Shown piece after piece: positions 35,401 through 44,929 of a stretch of DNA of 64,000 nucleotides. The notes below the pieces were generated by a model. That model did no database searches. It saw only the letters and a program-made list of their open reading frames with translations, and had not been told where the DNA came from. The stretch's first letter is position 1. Every line of letters starts with the position of its first letter. The position numbers and the translations under genes were made by a program. Source of the stretch: Kingdonia uniflora (lineage: Eukaryota > Streptophyta > Magnoliopsida > Ranunculales > Circaeasteraceae); NCBI GenBank assembly GCA_014058105.1, contig JACGCM010000146.1, positions 62,001 to 126,000 of the forward strand. The letters run 5' to 3'.

Positions 35401-38400
35401 ATGCGAGTGTGCCCTCGGCAAGTGTGGTATCCGTGTGTGACACGTCAGTCCACTCGTTGCCTGACATGTCAGCTGACACGTGTCCTGGACACATCAACAT
35501 TTGTCGTTCGGTGGTGACACACATCCTTGACGCGTCAACATGCCACGTCAGCAACATGGGTCCCTACTACGCTAGTAGGTAGTTCCTTAATATGTCAGCA
35601 GGTGGGTCCCGCTGCCACGCCGAGTGGGTCTGTCATGTCAGTGGGTGGATCCTGCCATGTCAGCATTATGATCCCTACTGCCACATCAGCAATTTTGTTC
35701 CCTGACACGTCAGCAATGTGGGTCTCATTGACACGTCAGCATGCGAGTCTCATTGACACGTCATCACTGCGGTTCCTATTGCCACGTTAACGCGGTTGTC
35801 CCTAATACATCAATATTATGGTCCCACTGACACGTCAGCACTGATTGACCTAGTGACATCAGCCCTTGGATCGTAACGTAAGCAGTTAGGGAAACCGTGA
35901 CGTCAGCCGCCAAGGTCACTAGCAGTGTTGTAAGCAGCATGGGGAAACCCTAGCTATGACGCAGCCGCCAAGGTCAAACACTAGCAGTAATGTCATCAGT
36001 TGCGTTGGCAGCTCTAAACGCCACCAACCGTTTTCCGGTGACAGTACGGCCTCCCAAAAGCATCGAAAACAACAAAAAGATATATCTCCTCTCGGGGAAG
36101 TATTTTGAACAATAATCACACAAAAATATTTCGATATTAATGGCAAAATGTTTAAAAAACTCTATAAGAGGGGTGAGCACGGGTCGGTTCGGATCGGGTT
36201 TCAGCCAAAATTGAAACCGAACCGAAGACCCAAATCGGTTCCTCAAAACAAAACCCGAACCGAACCGAATTGGGGTTTGGAACCGACCCGAAACTTATCT
36301 GCTGTAAACTGAAACCGAAACCCGACCAATTTTTCGGGTAGGGTCGAGTTTTAAAGTTCTAACTGTTTTTGGGTTTTAACTTTCAAATTCCTCTCCTTCT
36401 CTCTCTAGAAAACTCCATTTCCTCTCTCTCGGAACTTTCTCTCCCTCGGTTTCAGGCAATCAAAAAACTTCAAATCTTGATGAAGCAAAAGGTTTGAGGA
36501 GCAATAGTTTTATTCAAACATTAATGAAGAGTAATTATTTTCAGATCTTAATGAGCAATGAATTCAATCATTAAAGGCGATTTTTGTGATCTCTAAAACA
36601 CTCAAAGCATCAAAAAAACTTCATTTGTTTCTCTATATCTTGTTAAGTTAGACACATTCTCTCAAGCAATTTGGTTTTGACATTCAACCCATTCTCTCAA
36701 ATTTCAGATCTGACCCAAAGGCTCTATTTTCACTTGTTTGGACTTTAGAGATTTGATAAAGACCCTAAAAGTTGGTTTTAGAGTTGTAGTGGTGGTGAAG
36801 AAGAGATTTCAAAGGACAAAAGTTAGGGTTTCATATCAAACTCCATTGAGAAACAAGGAGAAGGAGGTGAAGAAGACCCTAAAAAGATGTTGTACTTTTA
36901 TCTGCGGTTCGGTTCGGTTTTTGTGCGGTTTACAAATACAAAAACCGACCAACTTCGGTTTTTATCTTTTACAACCGAACCAAACTGAAAAACTTAAGAA
37001 AACCGAACTGGTCGGTTCGGTTTAGGTCGGTTCAAGTCGGTTTTTTCGGTTCGGTCAGTTCGTGCTCAGCCTACTCTATAATATGAAAAAATAGTCTTTT
37101 TTAATACCTAAAATTTTAAAATCAACATATAAATCTTCATTAAAACCCTAGTTTGGGGAAAAATAATAAGATTTAACATTCAATCCCCACAACATGATCA
37201 TCACTATATCACAATTATCAAGATCTAAGCATCCTAGTTACAAGATCTACAACCATGCATATAGGATAACTTTAAAAGAGATTTTGGGGTTTTTAGGTTA
37301 CCTTGATCTTGAGCACCAAAAAAATTATATCAAAGCAACTTCCCAATAGCTCCAAGCAAAGCAATCGTGTTGATAACGTGTTGGATATCAATCTACTATA
37401 GCAATCACTCACACACATATAGATCTAACAAGAGAGCTTTATTGATAATGATCAAACCATAAGGTTACATTAGTAGAACCCTAACATTAGTATATATATA
37501 GCTCTTTCTAAAAACTCTCCCTACAAGCCTAGGGCTTGTGGGCCAAATTAGGGATCCTGTGGGGACACCCCAACCCGAACTACCTGGGCCGAACTATTCC
37601 TAACAGTATCTTTTTTATCTCCAATTTTATCTATAGCATAAATTTTCTTTCTTTTGATTTTTTTTTCCTTCTTTCGTTAGTGTTCCCCTTTTCCTTCTTC
37701 ATTGGGGTTATTTCTGTAGCCATGTAGCCAAATTGAGTTGTATCAAAAGAAAATTAGTCAATAAGTGATACCTTCCAGTGCCTCCTCGTCAGTGATGCTG
37801 TAGTATTCAGCACGGCCAATATCTTTAAGAAAACTGTGTTCGGGTCCAACTCCGGGGTAGTCCAACCTACATGCGATGCAGTAAAATTTTGGCCTTGTGA
37901 GTGTTGGGTAGTATATATAGGAGTGGAACCAAGGTCAAACCATCTTTGAGTAGTGAATAAAGTCATGATATCAGATATTACTCTTTATAATTTAGAGAAA
38001 GTAGTATTTACAATATTGGACGCACGTCAATACCCGAAATATAGGATCTATCGCCGATTGAAACTTTTAAATAATCGCCAAGAAAATAGAACAAACGAGT
38101 ATGTTTCTTACCCGGCACTAATTGAATGAGGCTCGATAATTTGCCCATCACCATCCTGTAATAAATAACTCATAGCACCATGAAGAACTCCAACCTCGCC
38201 TTTTGTCAAAGTTGCGGCATGCTTACCACTATCTATTCCAAAACCTGCGGCCTCCACACCAATTAACCTTACATCTTTGTCATCAACAAACTCATGGAAA
38301 AGCCCCATTGCATTCGAACCACCACCAACACAGGCAACTAACACATCTGGCTTCCCACCCCATTTCTCCATTGCTTGCTTTCTTGTTTCCTTGCCTATAA

Positions 38401-40637
38401 CGGCATGGAATTCTCTAACCATCATGGGATACGGGTGTGGCCCTGCAACAGAGCCTAATATATAGTGGGTTGACTCTACATTAGTTACCCAATCTCGTAT
38501 AGCCTCTGATGTGGCATCTTTCAGTGTGGCTGTTCCAGAATGGACGGGTCTTACCTGCATGAGACAAACCCAATTAAAATCTAGTACTGTAGTTAGGTAA
38601 TGGTAACAAAAGAGAAGAGATCTATGGTAAGCGTTCAATAACCACGCTCCTGTACAACTAGCAACATAAATTAACCCATGAGATATGATAGAAAAAGTAC
38701 ATTACTTTGATATAACATAACCTTAAATTTCCCACTAGAAAGAGGTAGAAAGCGGAGGGTCGCCAGTTGCTCTATTACTTCTATCATTCCAGTCACTTAA
38801 TGTAGTGATAAAGTTGTGTTACTATATTTTTAACGAATTTTCAGATAACTTATGTTAAGATAAAAGTTTAGTAACTCAAATTGGTTAAAAGAAACAAGAT
38901 CAAGTTAGTTTAGCTATGTGGAAATTAGACCCGTAAAAAGATCAAAGGACATGGAGTAAGATGATAAAGGGGATATCTGATGACACTTCAAATAATAAAA
39001 TGGCATCGTTTCATATAGAGTTGAACTGATAAACCTTTACCCTTTACCTAACCAATAACAAACATGCTACAGCCAATCAGATGATAAGAGGATATCTGAT
39101 GACACTTCAAATAATAAAATGGCATCGTTTCATATAGAGTTGAACTGATAAACCTTTACCCTTTACCCTTTACCTAACCAATAACGAACATGCTACAGCC
39201 AATCTGTATGGCAAAAATCAAATTCCAAGGATTAAATAGGGCGGTCAAATTATCATCATTGACCAGGGATGTCCATCGAGTACAATCTCGGCATATTCGA
39301 GAATAATTAAATTCAGTTGGTCTAAGAACCAGGAGTTCATGTCTCATATATTCATATGCATAATAAGTGTCTATTAAGATAGGATATATATACTGTATAC
39401 AGTAAACCTGAAACATTGTAAAATTAAAAATAGCAACAAACCTCGGCCCCAAGAAGCCGCATTCTGAAAACATTAAGCGACTGTCTTTCCATATCTTGAG
39501 CACCCATGTAAATGATGCACTCCAAGCCAAACCTAGCACATACAGTAGCAGTGGCAACTCCATGTTGCCCAGCTCCTGTCTCAGCAATAATGCGCTTCTT
39601 CCCCAACCGCTTAGCAAGCAGAGCTTGGGCGACAGCATTATTGATTTTGTGAGCTCCAGTGTGGTTCAGATCTTCCCTCTTGAAGTATATGTGTGGTCCC
39701 TCTCGATTAGAATTCTTATAGTGCTCTGTTAACCTTTCCGCAAAGTACAAGGGACTCTCCCTACCAACATAGTCCTTCAAAATCCCAGCTAATTCTTTCT
39801 ACATTGAGAAAACAATAACCATAAGAACCTCCAAGACTCAAACAATAGAAGGGTATGCTTGAATAACTATTTGCCCCAAAAAGAAAAAAGCGATACCAAA
39901 CATGGATCAAAATAACAAATCCGGTCCAACTTCTCAAAATATTTGCAAGATACCATTGCAAATTTACAATTATGAGAGATACCCTTCGACATCTATCGAT
40001 TTTATATCATATGTTTTATTTTATTTTTATACTTTTATGCACAAACTTCTAAGGAAAAACTTAGAATACATGACAATTATGTATTACAGGCACTATATCG
40101 CCCCATATCAATAAAGGACATCTATTCCCAATGTTTTTCCTCAATGGGGGCATCAAATCTGTACTGATAAGTCATAACCTATCCGAATTCCCGAGCATAT
40201 AAAAACGTATTTTTCTAACCAAAGTACCAAACCAATTCAACCATAACATCCAAACATAAAAATTCAAATTTTATAAAACAAAACACAATGTTACACTCGA
40301 ATACCTGAAACTTTTCATCTCTAGCAAGCAAATGAAACGCAGATTCGAGCTCCGTGAGAGCATGCATTAGGGTTTCCGGCACATACTTCCCCCCAAATTT
40401 CCCAAACCTACCAAACGAATCAGGTCTCAAGAAAACACTCGATTGGGTCTCTTTCTCCTCCATTTTAACCCCTAAATCTCTGGCTAGAGTACATGAAATC
40501 GAATTAGCTCTAATTGGGGAAGAACATGGCGGGAATTGCTGCAATTGCTGCAATTTGCATGGGTTGAAAGAGGGATTATGGGGTTTGGAGATTGAGAAAT
40601 TAGGGGTTTTGAAACTAAGGTTTGTTGAGATTGACAT
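29450..40637 (-). CDS. TSB: Tryptophan synthase beta subunit, plastid (five exons, 8.1 kb intron)
   Basis: PLP enzyme of the last step of tryptophan synthesis: condenses indole with L-serine, working with the alpha subunit in the chloroplast stroma. Exons on -: 40637-40305, 39798-39442, 38554-38112, 37866-37772 and 29625-29450, all with GT..AG introns and a continuous frame, 467 residues as in other plant TSBs. Residues 1 to about 60 are a Ser/Asn/Pro-rich transit peptide. Key motifs: [36 protein letters not shown] with the PLP lysine at residue 162; [40 protein letters not shown]; the phosphate-binding [44 protein letters not shown]; and the C-terminal [20 protein letters not shown]. No disabling change seen. 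Intron 4 (29626-37771) is filled with retrotransposon and hAT sequence, so transcription must cross a long inverted repeat. Confidence 0.96.
29700..30815. other. Pyrimidine-rich part of TSB intron 4
   Basis: About 1 kb of T/C-rich DNA on + with many TTCTCTA, CTCTCCAGAT and TCTCTATAA variants, so purine-rich in the TSB transcript. It may be a degenerate tandem repeat or the decayed outer part of the neighbouring Copia LTR. No coding signal. Confidence 0.4.
31321..31968. mobile_element. Non-autonomous hAT element 1 (648 bp)
   Basis: Flanked by an exact 8-bp duplication GCCGTACT (31313-31320 and 31969-31976). Ends TGGGGCATAAAATGG and CCATTTTATGCCCTA are inverted repeats. The interior has many CCATATCC/GGATATGG and GGGTCGG motifs. 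The homologous arm at 36040-36060 lacks it, so the empty site is visible in the same window. Confidence 0.9.
32085..32480 (+). repeat. Degenerate ACGT-rich tandem array, left arm
   Basis: Roughly 25-30 bp units built around TGACGTGTCA/TGACATGTCA followed by GGACCCAC or a variant. At least a dozen units can be followed. The reverse-complement array is at 35370-35900. Confidence 0.8.
32851..33244. mobile_element. Non-autonomous hAT element 2 (394 bp)
   Basis: Exact 8-bp duplication ACTGAGAG at 32843-32850 and 33245-33252. Ends CAGGGGCGAAGCCAGC and CTAGCTTCGCCCATG are inverted repeats (CAKGGGCGAAGC). No coding capacity. Confidence 0.9.
33859..34717 (+). pseudogene. Copia gag remnant
   Basis: Start [20 protein letters not shown], then [20 protein letters not shown], typical of gag in Copia elements of the ATCAGCACG-primer type. 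A stop after about 106 codons (near 34179) is followed by a second frame with [20 protein letters not shown] and a basic Lys/Gly/Asn-rich tail. A degraded zinc knuckle, CTGCGTAKH, lacks its last Cys (near 34640-34680). Confidence 0.8.
34841..34940 (+). repeat. Short tandem duplication (two ~50 bp units)
   Basis: Two almost identical units, each 'agtagttttttttcttag' followed by 'ttgcaagtttatatttac' and 'tttattagta', joined by 'gcacact'. It lies between the Copia gag remnant and the opposite-strand Copia arm. Confidence 0.85.
35230..35900 (-). repeat. Degenerate ACGT-rich tandem array, right arm
   Basis: Inverted counterpart of 32085-32480, longer. Units read on + as 'gacacgtcagca..gtgggtc/cc', many with TGACACGTCAGC or a one-base variant. 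About 20 units can be counted roughly. Confidence 0.8.
36168..37073. mobile_element. Non-autonomous hAT element 3 (906 bp)
   Basis: Exact 8-bp duplication CTCTATAA at 36160-36167 and 37074-37081. Ends GAGGGGTGAGCACGGGTCGG and CAGTTCGTGCTCAGCCTA are inverted repeats, with many GGTTCGG/CCGAACC copies inside both ends. The interior is AT-rich with no recognised gene. Confidence 0.9.
37379..37605 (-). repeat. Copia LTR (227 bp)
   Basis: On -, starts TGTTAGGAATAGTTCGG and ends GATATCCAACA, directly followed by the primer site. It contains a TATATATATA stretch (37492-37500) as a possible promoter element. No second LTR of this copy is present in the window. Confidence 0.75.
38961..39205. repeat. 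Tandem duplication in TSB intron 2 (two ~120 bp units)
   Basis: Units 38961-39080 and 39081-39203 are nearly identical ('ggatatctgatgacactt', 'aaaatggcatcgtttcat', 'catgctacagccaatc'). The second has one extra CTTTACC and a few point changes. Its near identity implies a recent event. Confidence 0.93.
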
Positions 40638-40687
40638 TGTTGGTACGTCTCAAAATTTTGTTTGGTGGTTCTAAGGGAGGTGACCAT
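40484..40687 (-). other. Overlapping upstream ORF of TSB
   Basis: An ATG at 40687-40685 in a good context (ACCATGG) lies 50 bases upstream of the TSB start. Its 68-codon frame overlaps the TSB coding sequence in another frame and ends at 40484. If the mRNA starts upstream of it, it could lower TSB translation; the transcript start is not known. Confidence 0.45.
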
Positions 40688-40811
40688 GGTGGTGACGATA
40701 CTATATTGAAATCGGTGGAGATAGTGACGTGGTGTGGAGTATTGACGTGATATTTTAGGTGTCCAGGTACAATTATGGTCGAGGTACGTGCATGGGTGGA
40801 ATGAATTAGTA
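40638..40811 (-). promoter_or_regulatory. TSB upstream region, cut off by transposon B
   Basis: Only 174 bases separate the TSB start codon from the end of copy B. On - this stretch has two ACGT motifs (TCACGTCAA and CCACGTCAC, near 40730 and 40750) and an AT-rich candidate TATA (CAATATAGTAT, near 40705). Any farther promoter sequence is transposon-derived or displaced by more than 13 kb. Confidence 0.5.
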
Positions 40812-40814
40812 TAA

Positions 40815-40920
40815 GAGCAAGTCCAGCAGCAAGTTGAGGTTTGGGTGGGCTCTGACAGGAGGCCCACAAAAACCCTAACCCACACCCAGCCTCTCCCAGC
40901 AGTAAGTTTGGGTTTGGGAC
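40815..40920 (+). repeat. Terminal repeat of copy B, PMD side
   Basis: GAGCAAGTCCAGCAGCAAG directly after TAA (40812-40814), then TTTGGGTG, TCTGACA, GGCCCAC and CTCCCAGCAGTAAG blocks matching the reverse complement of 13380-13491. Confidence 0.7.
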
Positions 40921-41096
40921 GTGTTTTTTAAAAAAAAAATTAAACTAAGAGGAGTTCTGATTACCGCACAATGTTCCTTTTACCGCCGCTTCAACTGTTA
41001 TGATTTTTGCAACCCAACTCAACTCATTCTTCACATTTTACTTCTTCATCTCTCTCAATTCAAAGGTAAAAAAATTTCAATTCCAACAAAATTAAA

Positions 41097-43260
41097 ATGG
41101 AGATGCCAGCGGGAGACACACACGCCAGTACATTACCTCCAGAGCGAGCCGTAACTCGATCGAGGTTTGGAAGGAAGAAAAAATGAGTAGAATTTGAAGA
41201 TGTACAACAAACCCAACCTATACCACACTCACCCCAAGAAAACTACCCGCAGAGGTTTATTCCCTAATTCTCAGACTACGTCAGTCATATCTATTACACT
41301 AGCAAGGAACTCACAGTAAATTTTTGTTTAATTGTGAATTTTTTATTTCCATAAATCAAGTATTTGACAAAATGCTCTAATAAATAGAATCGGGATTCGA
41401 TGCGTCCGCACGACACATTCACTACGGTGATCAAAGTGTGGAAAGAGATTTCCACAATTTTGACAATTAGGGGTGCCGTGATGAAGATATTTGGTAGCTT
41501 TATGGATATACGCTTGGGTAATTTTGATAATCGGCTAATTCAGGCGCTAACAGAGCGTTCGTGATCAATAACGTATACTTTTCTATTCCCATGTGCGGAG
41601 ATATGGGTCACTCCATTGGATTTCCAGATGCTGACATCATTGTCAATCGGCTGATATCCGACACAGGTGTCGCATGACGACGTATAAAGTATTTTATCCA
41701 ATGCGAGGCAATTGCTCTCCAACATTGAATCCAGCAATATAAAAAGTGAGAACATCAGCATTTTACACTTGAGGACGTACATAACAATCACAGGTGATCG
41801 GGAGGATGATATTACCATTGCACGTACATTTATCCTCTTCATGATGAGATATTTATGGTTCCAAACGGCCAACGACACCATCCTGCTTGGATATCTTGCG
41901 GCTGTGGCTGATTTGGACGAGGCTGCCAAATAAGACTGGAGTTATGCTATTCTTGCTTCCATGTACCATGGTTTGGATACCGCAGTCATGACTGGGGATA
42001 CCATCACTGGATTTTCCCAACTTCTTGAGGTACACTAACACTTTTTCCTTATAAGCTACAAATCAAATATCTTTTAATAAACGTCTTAAATATAATTTAT
42101 AATTATTTTTTATGTTGTTCCAAAATGCAGTATTGGTTCTACGAGTATTGTGGGGTTGGTCACCTTGTTGCCAAGGAAGAGGTTAAGTTCTCGTCTTATC
42201 CGCACCTCAGGGCATGGGAGAGGGGGAACAGGAAGAAAATACATGACAAGGCAACCAATTTGTTTATTCTAGGCAGATACCACATTAGCCACCGGACTAT
42301 TGAGACGATCACCTGGCGACCTTGGTTGGATTATACGGTGTCTGAGTTAGATGACGTATGGACTGCGTCTCTCCTGTCCCATAAGAGAATGCCACTTCAA
42401 GTCTCAAATGGAAACTGCGAGTATTACTTGGGGGATAGATGTTGGAGGCAATTGACTTGTACTACTGGTATTCTTTTGGATCATTCGCTTAGCATATCAC
42501 CATATCTTAGTCTAGCGAATTTATAGGCGATGAGACAGGCCGGCTTCGTTTACTGTGAGCAGTTTGTGATAGGGGAGGAGCGAGAGACTTACGGATCATA
42601 CTGGGCTGGGCAAACAGAGGAGGTAGGCTAACTGTTAACAGATTTCTAGATGATGGAGAATATAGATCTGTTTGGACCCACTACACTCAGGGCTGGTATT
42701 ACACCTATGGTGGTTACGTCAGCGTTGGTTCATAGCTTGTCCCAGGACTTCAGTTTGCCTGGCGATCCCGAGGGGCCAGACCCGGGGTGACACATAGAGT
42801 GGACATGGAGGCGTAAGATGCTCCCCATTCACCACTTGAGGGACCCGCCACCCATGTCTGCCTCCTATGGCGCAGAGGAGCTGTGATACCTGACATATGG
42901 TATTCAGTGACTTTGCCTTGTAGAGTCTGCGCGGGACGCCCAGAGGATCCAATAGTTGACTGATAAAAACGCCACTCTGAGGAGGCACATGGACAATGTA
43001 GACGACCAACTATATTCGCATGTAAGTAATTTATTTATGTATTTATTTCTTTCTTTCTTTCTTAATGTCATATTTATTTTGTCAAAATATTTATAAATTT
43101 TCTTTGTCTTGTTTAGGACCTACATCTGAGGGGGGGCGTGACGTACGGGTGGTGCCGCTACCTCCTAGAGGTGGCACGAGGGCGAGGCAGGGGAACCGTG
43201 GACGTGATCTGCGAACCTTGGGAGCCGGGTACTAGCCGCAGTAGGTGGGGTACTGGAAAT
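41097..43260 (+). pseudogene. Plant mobile domain gene, copy B, broken
   Basis: Counterpart of 11020-13190. Starts MEMPAGDTHASTLPPERAVT at 41097 and meets a stop after GRKKK (near 41180) where copy A reads on. Recognisable blocks: NRLIQALTER (41530-41560); VTPLDFQMLTSLSIG; a block with CRKTYITITGDREDDITIAR-like sequence (near 41780-41820); then WFQTANDTILLGYLAAVADL (to 41930). A break near 42030-42130 resembles an intron. The next exon reads YWFYEYCGVGHLVAKEEVKF, RYHISHRTIETITWRPWLDY, MPLQVSNGNCEYYLGDRCWR and RQAGFVYCEQFVIGEERETY-like sequence to 42600. The Arg/Gly-rich C-terminus ends near 43260. Confidence 0.7.
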
Positions 43261-43299
43261 GATACTGGCCCATTTTAATAGATATAGGTGTTTTTGATG

Positions 43300-43862
43300 G
43301 TTTTGTATACGTAATCTTTTATTATAAACATCAGTGTTGAACAATTTATATTGAAGTTTGGGTTTGTTTCTCTATACAAATACTTGTACGGCCTGATGTC
43401 ACATTTTTTTATATAAATCAATATTTATCAATTTATTTTGAGTCTTGAATTTAAATAGAAATGCAATTATAATTCTTAAAATAGTAGTTTTACACATGAA
43501 ATGAAACTCAAAAAAGATACAATTACACTTAATTCATCGTTCACGAGTGATGTATGGATTAAACCAAGACGATTCAGTAAGGGGGAGCGGATCCTGTCCA
43601 TAGTTGGAAAGTTGGTAATTTATTGGAAACTCATCAGGCGGGACGTAGTTTCGGTAATAAATATCATATGGAGTCTCGAACGGGAACGGTTGGTTAAATT
43701 TATCATACCATTTATCTCTGGCTTCGGGGAGAATATAGGCTAGTGGAATACCTTTGACTCGTCTATCAATACTCATTTGTATCTCATGAAACTCATTACA
43801 TTTAGCCTTAATAACATTTTACCTACTGTATAAATCTCCAGGAGGGTATTGAAGTTCCATGT
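43300..43862 (-). pseudogene. Unidentified reading frame interrupted by the CACTA insertion
   Basis: On -, a block starting near 43860 (MELQYPPGDLYS) continues, after a stop, with KAKCNEFHEIQMSIDRRVKG, IPLAYILPEARDKWYDKFNQ and PFETPYDIYYRNYVPPDEFP and ends at 43534. The composition is protein-like but I do not recognise a family. It should continue beyond the CACTA element at 50644. Copy A has no counterpart, so it is probably part of another inserted element. Confidence 0.4.
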
Positions 43863-44929
43863 CACTACAACAAATAAAGGCTACCATGTCATTTAATTAA
43901 AGACATTTTTTAAGATAATAGCGTGATTTGTCTTATTTATCATTTACTACCGCAAACATACAGATGCTTTGATTTACAAAGTCATTTTTAGAAAAACTGA
44001 CATTAAAACACATATTTATTTATTTATTTTTAAAGTCATTGATTAGAGATGACGTCAAAAATAAGAATTTATGTCATTTTTACAAATGACTTCACACGTA
44101 ATATTTGAGAAGTAAAGTCGTTTTTTTAACAATAAGACGTGATTTGTTTACTAAGAATCGCGAGTGTTATGAGGAAAAAATACTCAAGAAATTGGGGACT
44201 CGGGGTAAAGACTAAAGAGAGAGAGAGATGGGGGATTAAGGTTTCCAAGGATGAAATTGAATCAAGCTTGGTTAAGGATTAACTCCACCCTCCAACTCAA
44301 TCTCTTCAAGGTTGAAGATGTATATCTCTCTCTCTTTTGATTTTCCTTCAATTTGTTGTATTTTTTTTTTTTGAGAAATTTGGGCTAAATTTTGTGGGAT
44401 TGATGGTGCAATTCAATTTCGGCTAATGGATGTCTTGCATCCAGGAATTTATTCAATGGACAAGGTCAATTTTGAAGTGAATAATGAGTATGAAAGGATC
44501 TAGTTGGAGCCTGAGGCATCACCATGGCGCTCTGTTGTGTAGTGTTCACGCCTTCAGTGCCTTTCTCACGCCTCCGGCGCCCTTTACCCGGTCTACCTTC
44601 CAATGTGAGATACGAGCAAAGACAGGCCATATCCATACCTAGTCGATCCTCCCATTGATGCCTTGACTCAAGAAGAGAGGGAGAATCCTTGCTTTCTTAT
44701 ATAGATCAACGAGGCCTAAGCGTAAAGATAAGTCCTAAAACCCTGAGAATGCGGACTATGTAAGAGCACTATAGAGCAGTAGTGACGTAGATCGGCCTAT
44801 TTCTGGTAAAGCGTGTAGAAGAGTGGCTTAGTCAAAAGTTGAGTTAAAGATTGACCTTCATTGGCGTAAATGGATTCATCATGCAAAAGATCATAGGTGT
44901 GTAAGTTTTAATCCAACTTCCCCCTCCCT

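Larger units (their letters stand above)
35095..37605 (-). mobile_element. 5' part of a second Copia element, - strand, facing the first
   Basis: Read on -, it begins with an LTR at 37605-37379 (TGTTAGGAATAG...TATCCAACA), then the primer site CGTTATCAACACG, then the leader with the ACGT-rich array (35900-35230), and stops near 35095 with no gag. It is the inverted counterpart of 30816-32625. The hAT element at 36168-37073 is inserted in it. Confidence 0.75.
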
